DNA of 36,231 bases from an uncultured Ruminococcus sp. (GTDB lineage: Bacteria; Bacillota; Clostridia; Oscillospirales; Acutalibacteraceae): NCBI GenBank assembly GCA_902779615.1, contig CACZCM010000021.1, positions 1 through 36,231 of the forward strand, written 5' to 3'. Positions 1 to 7,321 of the stretch are shown here, in pieces. Made by a program: the position numbers and the translations under genes. The notes under the pieces were generated by a model, which saw only the letters and a program-made list of their open reading frames with translations, ran no database searches and was not told where the DNA came from. How positions within the stretch are numbered: position 1 is the stretch's first letter; each line of letters opens with the position of its first letter.

Positions 1-98
1 GGGGCGACCGGAAAGCCCCCGCAGGTTGCTTTAAATGCAAGTAAAATGTAAGAAAAAAGATTCAATAATATTTCTTTAAAAGAAAGTTGATTTCCGTG
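1..98 (+). repeat. Family I dispersed repeat, copy 1, left end outside window
   Basis: This stretch ends in an AT-rich tail whose bases 26-93 are identical to 6298-6365, a 68-bp perfect repeat. Before the tail is the short head GACCGGAAAGC, also found in the copy at 6.3 kb, flanked by G-rich and C-rich arms that can pair. The copy starts at or before the window edge, so its full length is unknown. It is intergenic and lies just upstream of the thyX promoter. Confidence 0.8.
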
Positions 99-117
99 GT
101 AAAAATCCCGCCGTCTG

Positions 118-146
118 TTGCATTTTTCCAAATCTAGTGGTATAAT
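118..146 (+). promoter_or_regulatory. Sigma-A-type promoter of thyX
   Basis: TTGCAT at 118-123 and TATAAT at 141-146 are separated by 17 bp. The predicted transcription start is near 153. An upstream ATG at 152 would therefore sit at the transcript's 5' end, which supports translation starting at 230 instead. Confidence 0.75.
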
Positions 147-229
147 ATAAGATGAGTTGTAATAAATATGGCTCGGCGGCGCATTTTTACGCGTTTGCCG
201 GTGCTTTGAATGTCGAAAGGGGAGTGCTC

Positions 230-1075
230 ATGGGTGCTCGTGTAACTTTGCTCGCATATACCCCAAGTCCCGAGCAAACAGTCGCTATGGCGGCAAAGCT
301 TTGTTATTCAAAATCAGATATTTCCAACGTGCGCGAGGGGCTGACCGAGGAGAAAACAGCTTCGTTTCTCGATATGCTGTCAAGTCTTGGTCACCAAAGC
401 CCGATCGAGCACGCATCGTTTACGTTCGGCATAGAAGGGATATCGCGCGCCTGCTCGCATCAGCTGGTGCGCCATAGGATAGCTTCCTACAGCCAGCAGT
501 CACAGCGGTATGTTGACGGGGCTTCGTTTGAATTTGTAACTCCGCCCGAGATCGAAAAATCGCCCAAGCTGTTTTCACTATACAAGCAGGCTTTGGAGAG
601 CGAGATGAGTGCGTATGTTACTCTGCGAAACGGACTGATGGCGGCTGCTATACGTGAGTACATAGACCAAAACGGCGAACGCTTCAAAGACGACGACGAT
701 CTCTCCGCGAATATGTGCGATGATCTTGCTTTGATCGGCGTGTTTGGCGCGAGGGATAAGAAGCTCTGCTCCGCTTTCGAGAAAAAAGCAAACGAGGACG
801 CAAGATTTATCCTGCCTAATGCCTGCACTACGAAAATAATCTGTACGTTCAACGCAAGGTCGCTGCTGAATTTCTTTGAACATCGCTGCTGCAACAGGGC
901 GCAGTGGGAGATACGTGACGTTGCGCTTCAGATGCTGAAGCTGTGCAAGGAGGCAGCTCCGCATATTTTTGCGAAGGCCGGTCCGGGCTGCGTGTACGGC
1001 GCTTGTCCCGAGGGAGCTATGAGCTGCGGCAAGGCGGCGCAGGTGCGTGAGAAATTTCGCAGCGGCGATTACTGA
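230..1075 (+). CDS. thyX: Flavin-dependent thymidylate synthase ThyX
   Basis: ThyX converts dUMP to dTMP using methylene-THF, FAD and NAD(P)H, and releases THF rather than the DHF made by ThyA. The 281-residue product carries the ThyX signature RHRIASYSQQS from residue 81 (RHR followed by a Ser seven residues later). It also has the C-terminal FFEHRCCNRAQWEIR region that completes the active site. The start at 230 is preceded by an AAAGGGGA Shine-Dalgarno; the in-frame ATG at 152 overlaps the predicted transcription start. The C-terminal tail is Cys-rich (GPGCVYGACPEGAMSCG), a feature I associate with clostridial ThyX proteins. It lies upstream of tmk, which phosphorylates its product, but a family I repeat separates them. 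Family identification is very secure. Confidence 0.96.
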   Translation: MGARVTLLAYTPSPEQTVAMAAKLCYSKSDISNVREGLTEEKTASFLDMLSSLGHQSPIEHASFTFGIEGISRACSHQLVRHRIASYSQQSQRYVDGASFEFVTPPEIEKSPKLFSLYKQALESEMSAYVTLRNGLMAAAIREYIDQNGERFKDDDDLSANMCDDLALIGVFGARDKKLCSAFEKKANEDARFILPNACTTKIICTFNARSLLNFFEHRCCNRAQWEIRDVALQMLKLCKEAAPHIFAKAGPGCVYGACPEGAMSCGKAAQVREKFRSGDY

Positions 1076-1077
1076 TG

Positions 1078-1132
1078 ACCGCAGGGGACAAGCCGCGGGT
1101 TGCTCTGCTTATCGAAAGCAGAATTTTTAATG
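1078..1132 (+). repeat. Family II dispersed repeat, shortened copy
   Basis: Directly after the thyX stop the sequence reads ACCGCAGGGG, then a CAAGCCGCGGGTTG stem remnant, then CTGCTT-ATCG-AAAGCAG followed by a T-run and AA. This is the 3' module of family II (see 13.35 kb), with the middle part missing. It may also act as a weak terminator for thyX. Confidence 0.55.
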
Positions 1133-1183
1133 ATTTGCTATCACTGTCAACAACTTAAGAAATAATTCTTATTTTTTGTGATC

Positions 1184-1283
1184 CGAAGGGGTGCAGGAGT
1201 GCGGTCTGCCAGTGGCAGACGTTGCCGCAGGCAACAGCACCGACCGAGGAGGCAGCCGAGACCGGCCGGAAAGCCCCCTGCAA
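1184..1283 (+). repeat. Family I dispersed repeat, full-length head
   Basis: An outer stem pairs TGCAGG (1192-1197) with CCTGCA (1277-1282). Inside are hairpin a, GTCTGCC-AGT-GGCAGAC (1204-1220), and hairpin b, GTTGCC-GCA-GGCAAC (1221-1235), then the invariant block GCACCGACCGAGG (1237-1249). The same layout with different but still complementary stems occurs at 26.4 kb and 30.8 kb. It lies between thyX and tmk. An open frame crossing it is an artefact. Confidence 0.8.
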
Positions 1284-1361
1284 AAGACATTAAAGAAGCT
1301 AAAAACTACCGGTTTACCTTAAGTTGTGGAGAGTGTATTTACTATACAAGGTGTTTTGAAT

Positions 1362-2024
1362 ATGAACGGCAGACTGATCGTGATAGAAGGTCTTGACGGC
1401 AGCGGAAAGGCTACGCAGACCGAATTGCTTTACAAATATATTTTAAGTAAGAATATTTACTGCACAAGGCTTTCGTATCCGAATTATGAGAGCGATTCGT
1501 CGGCGCTCGTGAAAATGTATCTGGGCGGCGAGCTGTCAGACAATGCCGAAGGTGTGAGCGCATATGCGGCGTCGGCATTTTATGCGGTGGATCGCTGCGC
1601 CGACTACCTGAAATACCACAAGTCGCGCTATGAAAGCGGCGGGCTGTTCATTTCCGACAGATATGCAACGTCAAACGCTGTCTATCAGACAGCAAAGCTG
1701 CCGAAGGAAAATTGGGACGAGTTTCTCGATTGGCTTGAGGATCTCGAGTATGCGAAGCTTGGCGTGCCGAAGCCCGATGTTGTGATCTATCTGGATATGG
1801 ATATCAATGTGTCGCAGCGGCTGCTTGCAAAGCGTTACAGTGACGGCGGAAGTAAGGATATACACGAGCTTGACACCGGCTTTTTGGAATGCTGCCGTGA
1901 GGCGGCAATGTATTGTGTGAAGCATTACGGCTGGCAGTACATACGCTGCGACAACGGATACGCACCGAGAAGTGTTGAGGATATTTCCGACGATGTTATA
2001 AAAATTGCAAGTAAATATATATGA
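1362..2024 (+). CDS. tmk: Thymidylate kinase
   Basis: This enzyme phosphorylates dTMP to dTDP with ATP in the cytoplasm. The 220-residue product starts MNGRLIVIEGLDGSGKATQ, with the Walker A loop GLDGSGKAT at about residues 10-18. The thymidylate-kinase DRY motif is in FISDRYATSNAVYQ, and a lid-like KRYSDGG segment follows. I chose 1362 because AAGGTG ends 8 nt upstream; an in-frame ATG at 1326 has no comparable ribosome site and adds residues the family lacks. It sits between thyX and a DJ-1-like gene, with 34 nt to the next start, consistent with co-transcription onward to the cyclo-ligase gene. No convincing promoter was found directly upstream. Confidence 0.94.
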   Translation: MNGRLIVIEGLDGSGKATQTELLYKYILSKNIYCTRLSYPNYESDSSALVKMYLGGELSDNAEGVSAYAASAFYAVDRCADYLKYHKSRYESGGLFISDRYATSNAVYQTAKLPKENWDEFLDWLEDLEYAKLGVPKPDVVIYLDMDINVSQRLLAKRYSDGGSKDIHELDTGFLECCREAAMYCVKHYGWQYIRCDNGYAPRSVEDISDDVIKIASKYI

Positions 2025-2058
2025 TACTGAGAATGATATCAAAAACGGAGGTAATAAT

Positions 2059-2598
2059 ATGGTATATGTATTTTTAGCGGACGGATTTGAAGAAACGGAG
2101 GCCATAGCGCCGATCGATATCATGAGGCGCAGCGGCGTTGAGGTGAAGACAGTCGGTATCGGCGGCAAGACCGTTACAAGCTCCCACGGCGTTACTGTGA
2201 CTGCCGATCTGAGCGAGGACGAGGCTGTGTTTGAAGGACTTCAGGGCATTATGCTGCCGGGCGGTATGCCGGGTACGCTTAATCTTGAAGGCAGTGCGAC
2301 CGTTCAGAAATTTATCGATCATGCTGCTGAGAACGGTTTATATATGTGCGCTATTTGCGCCGCTCCGTCGGTTCTCGGTCATAAGGGATTGCTTAAAGGC
2401 AGAAAAGCTACCTGTTTCCCCGGATTCGAGAAAGATCTTATCGGCGCGGAAGTCACGTCGCTGCCCGCTGTTTGTGACGGTAAGGTTATCACCGGAAAAG
2501 GCGCGGGAGCTGCGATCGAGTTTGGCTTGCTTATCAGTGAGAAGCTGTGCGGCAAAGACGTTTCAAAGAAGGTAAGGGAGTCAATGCAATGCCCATAA
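2059..2598 (+). CDS. DJ-1/PfpI (YajL-like) family protein
   Basis: This is a 179-residue class I glutamine-amidotransferase-fold protein of the DJ-1/ThiJ/PfpI family. Members have been assigned chaperone, deglycase or glyoxalase activities; which applies here cannot be read from sequence. The N-terminus VYVFLADGFEETEAIAPIDI holds the conserved acidic residue near positions 12-15. The nucleophile elbow is MCAICAAPSVLG, with Cys100 as the predicted reactive cysteine. The start at 2059 has CGGAGG 8 nt upstream. The gene ends inside the following cyclo-ligase gene (10-nt overlap), so the two are probably translationally coupled. Confidence 0.9.
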   Translation: MVYVFLADGFEETEAIAPIDIMRRSGVEVKTVGIGGKTVTSSHGVTVTADLSEDEAVFEGLQGIMLPGGMPGTLNLEGSATVQKFIDHAAENGLYMCAICAAPSVLGHKGLLKGRKATCFPGFEKDLIGAEVTSLPAVCDGKVITGKGAGAAIEFGLLISEKLCGKDVSKKVRESMQCP

Positions 2599-3197
2599 AT
2601 TATAACAGCGAGATCAAAGCGGAGAAAAACGAACTGCGCAAAACAATGAAAAAGACCCGCAGCGCGCTTGACCGTGTAAAGAAATTCGACTATGACGCAG
2701 AGATCCAGAGCCGTGTGCTTTCGCTAAGAGATTATGCCGGATCGGATATACTGTTTACATATGTGTCGATGGATACCGAGGTTTCTACCCGTGCGCTCAT
2801 CTATGCGGCGTGGGCGAACGGAAAGCGTGTCGCCGTGCCGAAGTGTGATGAGAGCACATCTGAGATGACGTTCTATATTATTACCTCTGTTGACGATCTG
2901 AAGCCCGGGTACTACGGGATAATGGAGCCTGATCCCGAAAAGTGTGAGAGAGTGACGGATTATTCCCACGGATTGTGTGTTGTTCCGGGGCTGAGCTTTG
3001 ACGCGGAGGGTTATCGGTTGGGCTACGGACGAGGCTACTATGATCGGTTCTTAAAGCATTTCAGAGGCGTGTCTGTCGGCTTGTGCTACAGCAGCTATCT
3101 TAAATGGAAGCTGCCGAGAGGCGGCTATGACGTGCCCGTGGATATAATTGCGACCGAGAGGTTTATTCGCAGTACAAACGTCGGCGATAATTCGTAA
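2589..3197 (+). CDS. fthC: 5-formyltetrahydrofolate cyclo-ligase
   Basis: This enzyme converts 5-formyl-THF to 5,10-methenyl-THF with ATP, returning a storage/inhibitory folate to the one-carbon pool. The 202-residue product has the basic N-terminal KNELRKTMKKTRSAL helix, the VAVPKCD strand and the diagnostic GYGRGYYDRFL motif at about residues 145-155. The start at 2589 overlaps the end of the DJ-1-like gene, with AAGGGAG upstream; an in-frame upstream start at 2547 lies deep in that gene and is less likely. With thyX, tmk and folT nearby it forms a folate/thymidylate neighbourhood. The symbol follows common usage; fau and ygfA are synonyms. Confidence 0.93.
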   Translation: MPINYNSEIKAEKNELRKTMKKTRSALDRVKKFDYDAEIQSRVLSLRDYAGSDILFTYVSMDTEVSTRALIYAAWANGKRVAVPKCDESTSEMTFYIITSVDDLKPGYYGIMEPDPEKCERVTDYSHGLCVVPGLSFDAEGYRLGYGRGYYDRFLKHFRGVSVGLCYSSYLKWKLPRGGYDVPVDIIATERFIRSTNVGDNS

Positions 3198-3297
3198 TAC
3201 GCAGGGGTGGGAATACCTGCGGGGAAACGTCCAACGACGAACGCTCAAGCCTACGGCTTGTTTCTGCTTGTTGAGAGCAGAGCTTTTAAATTCACAG
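3198..3297 (+). repeat. Family II dispersed repeat
   Basis: The copy begins at the cyclo-ligase stop with CGCAGG...CCTGCG, which can pair. Next are CAAGCC-TAC-GGCTTG (3246-3260) and a CTGCTTGTTGAGAGCAG hairpin (3264-3280), then GCTTTTAA. Order and loops match the copies at 13.4, 25.6 and 35.1 kb. It occupies the gap between the cyclo-ligase gene and mltG. Confidence 0.75.
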
Positions 3298-3354
3298 CGG
3301 TAAAATGCCGTATAAGCCAAGTATCAAATGAACAATGGAAAAGGACATTCGGAT

Positions 3355-4884
3355 ATGAGTGATGAAAAATCAAATCAGGAGCTTGAAAAAAAACTTGAGG
3401 CTAATCGACGAAAAAAGATCGACAGCTTCAAGCTGAATATCAGCGATATTGACGACGACGCTGCGGACGACATCAGCTTTCCCGAAGAGGAGAGCCAAAC
3501 GGAGCTTTTGTTTGAGGAGGAAGCGCATATTCCCTCCCGTCTTGATGACAAGCAGGAGCAGCTGTCTGCAAGGGAAGAGGAAAAACGCCGCAGAAAAGCG
3601 CTGAAGGCCGAGAAAAAGCGCAAAAAGAAAAAGGCGAAGAAAAACGGCTGCGTTTTCAGAGTGGTGTGGCTTGTGATGGTGCTTATCCTTGGCATCGTTA
3701 CGGCTGAATTCCTGCTCGTGGGCATAAACGACCTTCTCGGGCGCAACAGGGGCGATGAAGAAAAGATCATCATCAAGGTCCCGAAGGACGCAAACTGCAG
3801 CGAGATCGCCCAAATATTGAGCGAGAACGGCGTCATCAGCAACGAAAGCTACTTTAAGCTTTATACCAAGCTGACGAAGGACGACGATATAATCTTTACT
3901 CAGGGTTCATATGAAATGACCAACAATATGGACTACGAGGCGATCATCAATTATCTTCAGTCAAACGCAAACCGTGTCGATACCGTTGAGATCCGTTTTA
4001 CCGAGGGTATGACCATACTGGAGATCGCCGACAAGCTCGACGAGAATAAGGTATGCAATAAAGACGAGTTCCTTGAACTGTGCAATTCCGATAATTTCGA
4101 CGAGGACTTTACATTCCTTGCAAACGACCGCCCGAAGGTCGATAAAACGTACTACAAGCTTGAGGGCTATCTGTTCCCCGATACGTATGAGTTCTATCAG
4201 GGCGAGAGCGCGGAAACGTCTATCTATCGATTCCTCAATAACTTTGAAACACGTATGTACTATACAAAGCAGCGTATTGAGATCGTTGAGGACAAGACGG
4301 AAGACGACGGTCCGAAGATCAAATATGACGAGTATGGCAATGTTATGTATGATGAAGACGGCAACGTTATCTACGAAACCGATACCGACAAGCGTAAGAC
4401 TAAGAAGTACGAGAAGCTGACGCTTGAGGAGCAGGCGAAGAAACAGGGCATGACGATGGACGAGCTGATCACGCTTGCGTCAATGATCCAGTCGGAGGCG
4501 GCAAGCGCAGAGGATATGTACGATGTATCGTCCGTATTCCACAATCGTCTTGATACGCTCAAGAAAGACGGCTACACTGATTTCGGCGAGTATATCAGAG
4601 GTATGCTCGACTCGGATCCTACGATGTACTATCCCTACAAAAAGAACACGCTGCCCGATAAGAATTTCGAGAGCACCTACAACACCTACAAAACGGCAGG
4701 GCTGCCCGCCGGAGCAGTCTGCAACCCTGGTATGGAGGCGATCAAAGCGGCGCTCTATCCGAACGACACGAATTACTACTACTTCTGCCACAAGGCGGCA
4801 ACCGATACCGAGCCTGCCGTTGCATATTATGCGTCAACATCGGGTGACCATCAGTATAATCTGTCCCGTGCAGGACTTCAGTAA
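3355..4884 (+). CDS. mltG: Endolytic peptidoglycan transglycosylase MltG
   Basis: MltG cleaves nascent glycan strands within the chain at the cytoplasmic membrane and sets strand length. The 509-residue product has a highly charged cytoplasmic N-terminus (about 1-97, ending in a Lys-rich patch), one membrane segment at about 100-124 and an extracellular YceG-like domain. LEGYLFPDTYEF (about 269-280) and LASMIQSEAA with the predicted catalytic Glu381 are followed by VFHNRL and the closing LPAGAVCNPGMEAIKAAL. An Asp/Glu/Lys-rich stretch at about 311-352, just before the catalytic region, looks like an insertion relative to E. coli MltG. The start at 3355 has AAAAGGA at a good distance; an in-frame ATG at 3328 does not. 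Confidence 0.93.
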   Translation: MSDEKSNQELEKKLEANRRKKIDSFKLNISDIDDDAADDISFPEEESQTELLFEEEAHIPSRLDDKQEQLSAREEEKRRRKALKAEKKRKKKKAKKNGCVFRVVWLVMVLILGIVTAEFLLVGINDLLGRNRGDEEKIIIKVPKDANCSEIAQILSENGVISNESYFKLYTKLTKDDDIIFTQGSYEMTNNMDYEAIINYLQSNANRVDTVEIRFTEGMTILEIADKLDENKVCNKDEFLELCNSDNFDEDFTFLANDRPKVDKTYYKLEGYLFPDTYEFYQGESAETSIYRFLNNFETRMYYTKQRIEIVEDKTEDDGPKIKYDEYGNVMYDEDGNVIYETDTDKRKTKKYEKLTLEEQAKKQGMTMDELITLASMIQSEAASAEDMYDVSSVFHNRLDTLKKDGYTDFGEYIRGMLDSDPTMYYPYKKNTLPDKNFESTYNTYKTAGLPAGAVCNPGMEAIKAALYPNDTNYYYFCHKAATDTEPAVAYYASTSGDHQYNLSRAGLQ

Positions 4885-4899
4885 GCGTCGGAGGAATAT

Positions 4900-6114
4900 A
4901 TGTCTAATAAATTTGAAGTCCTGTCGCCTGCGGGCGATCCGGAATGCCTGAAGGCGGCGGTCAATTTTGGAGCAGACGCAGTTTACCTTGCGGGGACTCA
5001 GTTCGGAATGCGGACTGCGTCAAAGAATTTCAGCGAAGAACAGTTGGCAGAGGGAATAGAATATGCCCATGCTCACGGCGTTGGGGTGCACATCACCTGC
5101 AATGTGCTGCCGAGAAGCAGCGAGCTGGACGAATTGCCACGGTTTCTTTCTATGGCTCAGAGTCTTGGCGCAGACGCTTTCATAATAGCCGATCTCGGCG
5201 TTCTGGAGATCGCTAAGCAGAATGCGCCGAAGGTTCAGATACACGCTTCAACTCAGATGGGGATCGTCAATTATGCTGCGGCAAACGCTCTTCACAAAAT
5301 GGGCGTGTCAAGAGTTGTGCTTGCGCGGGAGCTGTCAATTCCCGAGATAGCAGAGATACGCCGCAGAACCTCGCCCGAACTTGAAATAGAAACATTTGTC
5401 CACGGATCGATGTGTATATCGTATTCGGGCAGATGTCTTATTTCGGAGTACATGACGGGACGTGACGCAAACAGAGGCGACTGCGCACAGCCCTGCCGCT
5501 GGAAGTACCACCTTTACGAAGAGAACAGAGAAGGACAGTATTTCCCGGTCGAGGAGGAAAACGGCGGTACGTTCTTATACAACAGCCGAGATTTGTGTAT
5601 GATAGAGCATTTGCCGGAGCTGCTTGAAACGGGCATCAAGAGCTTGAAGATCGAAGGGCGCGCGAAGTCGGCGTACTATACCTCGGTGATTACCCACGCT
5701 TATGCGGGAGCCGTGCGTGAATATGAAAAAGACCCGGCGGGGTACAAGCTTCCCGAATGGGCGCTCAGCGAAATTTACAAGGTGTCTCACCGAGAGTATT
5801 CCACGGGATTTTTCATGGGTACTCCGCCCGGACAAAACACAAAGAGCGGCGGGTATATCCGTGATTACGATGTGGCGGCAATGTGCGAAGAAGGCGGAGA
5901 TCCGTGCGTGATAACTCAGCGCAACAAATTTTTCAAGGGCGATACGCTTGACGTTTTGCCGCCGAATGCGCCCTCGTTTGAAACGACTGTTCTGAAGCTG
6001 ACGAACGAACAGGGAGAAGAGGTCGAATCCACTCCGCACGCCATGGAAAGGCTGACTCTGAAGGCCAGCCTTCCGATACCTACAGGCGCTTTTTTAAGGA
6101 AGAAACGGCAGTGA
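4900..6114 (+). CDS. U32 peptidase-family RNA hydroxylation protein
   Basis: Members of this family (YegQ/TrhP, RlhA, YrrO) are named after a collagenase but act in prephenate-dependent hydroxylation of tRNA U34 or 23S rRNA. The 404-residue product begins EVLSPAGDPECLKAAVNFGA, the usual barrel start. It carries the family block HGSMCISYSGRCL followed by GDCAQPCRW, giving Cys172, 179, 195 and 199 as candidate Fe-S ligands. SLKIEGRAKSAYY lies further on, with a small C-terminal domain after it. GGAGGA lies just upstream of the ATG, 15 nt after mltG, so the two are likely co-transcribed. Which RNA is modified cannot be decided from sequence. Confidence 0.88.
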   Translation: MSNKFEVLSPAGDPECLKAAVNFGADAVYLAGTQFGMRTASKNFSEEQLAEGIEYAHAHGVGVHITCNVLPRSSELDELPRFLSMAQSLGADAFIIADLGVLEIAKQNAPKVQIHASTQMGIVNYAAANALHKMGVSRVVLARELSIPEIAEIRRRTSPELEIETFVHGSMCISYSGRCLISEYMTGRDANRGDCAQPCRWKYHLYEENREGQYFPVEEENGGTFLYNSRDLCMIEHLPELLETGIKSLKIEGRAKSAYYTSVITHAYAGAVREYEKDPAGYKLPEWALSEIYKVSHREYSTGFFMGTPPGQNTKSGGYIRDYDVAAMCEEGGDPCVITQRNKFFKGDTLDVLPPNAPSFETTVLKLTNEQGEEVESTPHAMERLTLKASLPIPTGAFLRKKRQ

Positions 6115-6148
6115 CGGGCAGATCTCGGGCGAGTACAATATACATTTT

Positions 6149-6184
6149 AAGGGACGCTTTTATTTGGAGCGTCCCTTCTTTCAA
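6149..6184 (+). terminator. Rho-independent terminator after the U32 gene
   Basis: A perfect 9-bp stem, AAGGGACGC (6149-6157) with GCGTCCCTT (6169-6177), is followed by a T-rich CTTTC tract. It sits 35 bp past the stop codon and closes the thyX-to-U32 region. Confidence 0.8.
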
Positions 6185-6258
6185 AATGATTCACGGGCTG
6201 TTTTGAACACGGAAATAAATTTTTAAAATCTTGTCATACAATTTTATCTTTTTTTGAT

Positions 6259-6372
6259 ACCGAAGGGGCGCGGGGGAGACCGGAAAGCTCCTGCATTTTG
6301 CTTTAAATGCAAGTAAAATGTAAGAAAAAAGATTCAATAATATTTCTTTAAAAGAAAGTTGATTTTCGTGTG
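6259..6372 (+). repeat. Family I dispersed repeat, short form
   Basis: A short head, GCGGGGGAGACCGGAAAGC then TCCTGC, can fold on itself. It is followed by the AT-rich tail that is identical over 68 bp to bases 26-93. The GCACCGACCGA block and the two inner hairpins of the long form are absent. It lies directly after the U32 terminator. Confidence 0.8.
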
Positions 6373-6374
6373 TT

Positions 6375-6497
6375 TTGAAATATTACTATTGCAAAGATCC
6401 CCTCAAAAACTTTGAAGCTTTTTCGTTGGAGAAGATAGATGGAAAAACAAGCGGAACGGCAGCTCTGTTAGAGTTACTGAACAAAGTCATAAAATGA
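6375..6497 (+). pseudogene. Possible short coding remnant (41 codons)
   Basis: A frame opening at TTG 6375, directly after the repeat tail, reads to a TGA at 6495 and ends ...FSLEKIDGKTSGTAALLELL then NKVIK. The composition looks protein-like, but there is no ATG and no ribosome site, and the repeat abuts its 5' side. It could be the C-terminal end of a gene whose front was replaced by the repeat, or chance. I do not recognise the family. Confidence 0.25.
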
Positions 6498-6531
6498 AGG
6501 TCAAGAGTCACGTTTAAAATAATTTCAGGAG

Positions 6532-6804
6532 ATGATTTCTACGAAAGCATATTCGTATCAAACATATGGAACATGCGCGAAAAAAATAGATTTCTGCATT
6601 GACGAGGGTAAACTGCGCTGCGTCAGGTTTTTTGGCGGCTGCCCCGGAAACACCTTGGCGATCAGCAAACTGTTGGAGGGGGTCGATGCCCAAAAAGCTG
6701 TTGATATCCTCAAGGGCAACGATTGCGGCGGCAAAGGCACTTCCTGCGCCGATCAGCTCGCAAGAGCTGTAGAAGAGGCGCTCGGCACGTGTGCGGATAG
6801 ATAA
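6532..6804 (+). CDS. TSCPD domain-containing small protein
   Basis: This is a 90-residue protein made up almost entirely of a TSCPD domain, of the short stand-alone type common in Firmicutes. The same domain occurs at the C-terminus of some ribonucleotide reductases; the stand-alone protein's function is unknown. Cysteines lie in YGTCAKKIDF, GGCPGNTLAISKLLEG and CGGKGTSCADQLARAV, the last containing the domain's name motif. The start is uncertain: AGGAG (6527-6531) touches the ATG at 6532 with no spacer, so translation may begin a few codons later, for example at ATT 6535. Starting there would still keep the whole domain. Confidence 0.85.
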   Translation: MISTKAYSYQTYGTCAKKIDFCIDEGKLRCVRFFGGCPGNTLAISKLLEGVDAQKAVDILKGNDCGGKGTSCADQLARAVEEALGTCADR

Positions 6805-7047
6805 AGCTTGGCAAAAAGCTTTATACTGCGGCAGAGTTTATTTCAGTGGGCAAAATTTGGTTAGTGTAAAATTATTGTATGCATACAAAACAAGATAACA
6901 TAATACTAGGGTAAAGTAACGTGACTGCCGGTGCTTATAAAGCAGACGCGCCCGCCGCGTCGGACTGTGCGGCGAAAAAGTATTGTAAACGAAAAAGCTG
7001 AACCGCGTATTGTCTGCAGGCGCCTGCCTGCCAAAATTTGCAGCATC
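6805..7047 (+). other. Intergenic region without recognised gene
   Basis: A small ATAAAGCTT...AAGCTTTAT inverted repeat (about 6801-6827) without a T-run follows the TSCPD stop and may be a weak terminator. At 7011-7032 a GCAGGCG-rich stretch resembles the hairpin of family III. I see no open frame with a ribosome site. Confidence 0.4.
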
Positions 7048-7076
7048 TTGACATACCGACCTTTACGGCGTATAAT
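7048..7076 (+). promoter_or_regulatory. Sigma-A promoter of folT
   Basis: Consensus TTGACA (7048-7053) and TATAAT (7071-7076) are exactly 17 bp apart. Transcription would start near 7083, about 25 nt before the riboswitch. Confidence 0.9.
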
Positions 7077-7107
7077 ATTGCTTGTACGGGTTCACCGTAT
7101 GTATCAA

Positions 7108-7216
7108 TAACAGAGTAAAGCATCAAGCGTGCAGTTTACTGCATAGTGTCTGCCGAACGGGGAGTTGTCGGCAGAACGAAATCGTTGCGGTTTGATGCTT
7201 GCATCCCGCTGTTTTT
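7108..7216 (+). ncRNA. Tetrahydrofolate (THF) riboswitch, folT leader
   Basis: The fold matches the THF-I class. P1 pairs AACAG (7109-7113) with CTGTT (7209-7213), and P2 pairs GCATCAA with TTGATGC. P3 pairs TCTGCCGA with TCGGCAGA, with a G-rich loop ACGGGGAGTTG. The J2/1 segment TTGCATCCC can pair with that loop as the class pseudoknot. The 3' side GGTTTGATGCTTGCATCC closely follows the conserved strand of the known class. A short T-run follows P1. It lies between a strong promoter and a folate-transporter gene, as in known examples. THF binding would be expected to lower folT expression. Confidence 0.88.
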
Positions 7217-7321
7217 ACTATAAGGGACGTTCGTGTAATATGGTATTATTGCCATTGTTTGTCATTTTACGATGTTCCTGCACTTACAAACGGCGGCTCT
7301 GAAAAAAAGGAGCGGTTAATA

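Noticed and set aside
152-229. N-terminal extension of ThyX from ATG 152
   Set aside because: The ATG lies at the predicted transcription start and lacks a ribosome site; ATG 230 has one and matches the family N-terminus.
1178-1396. 72-codon open frame before tmk
   Set aside because: It is read through the family I hairpins, has Arg-rich repeat-like sequence and overlaps tmk.
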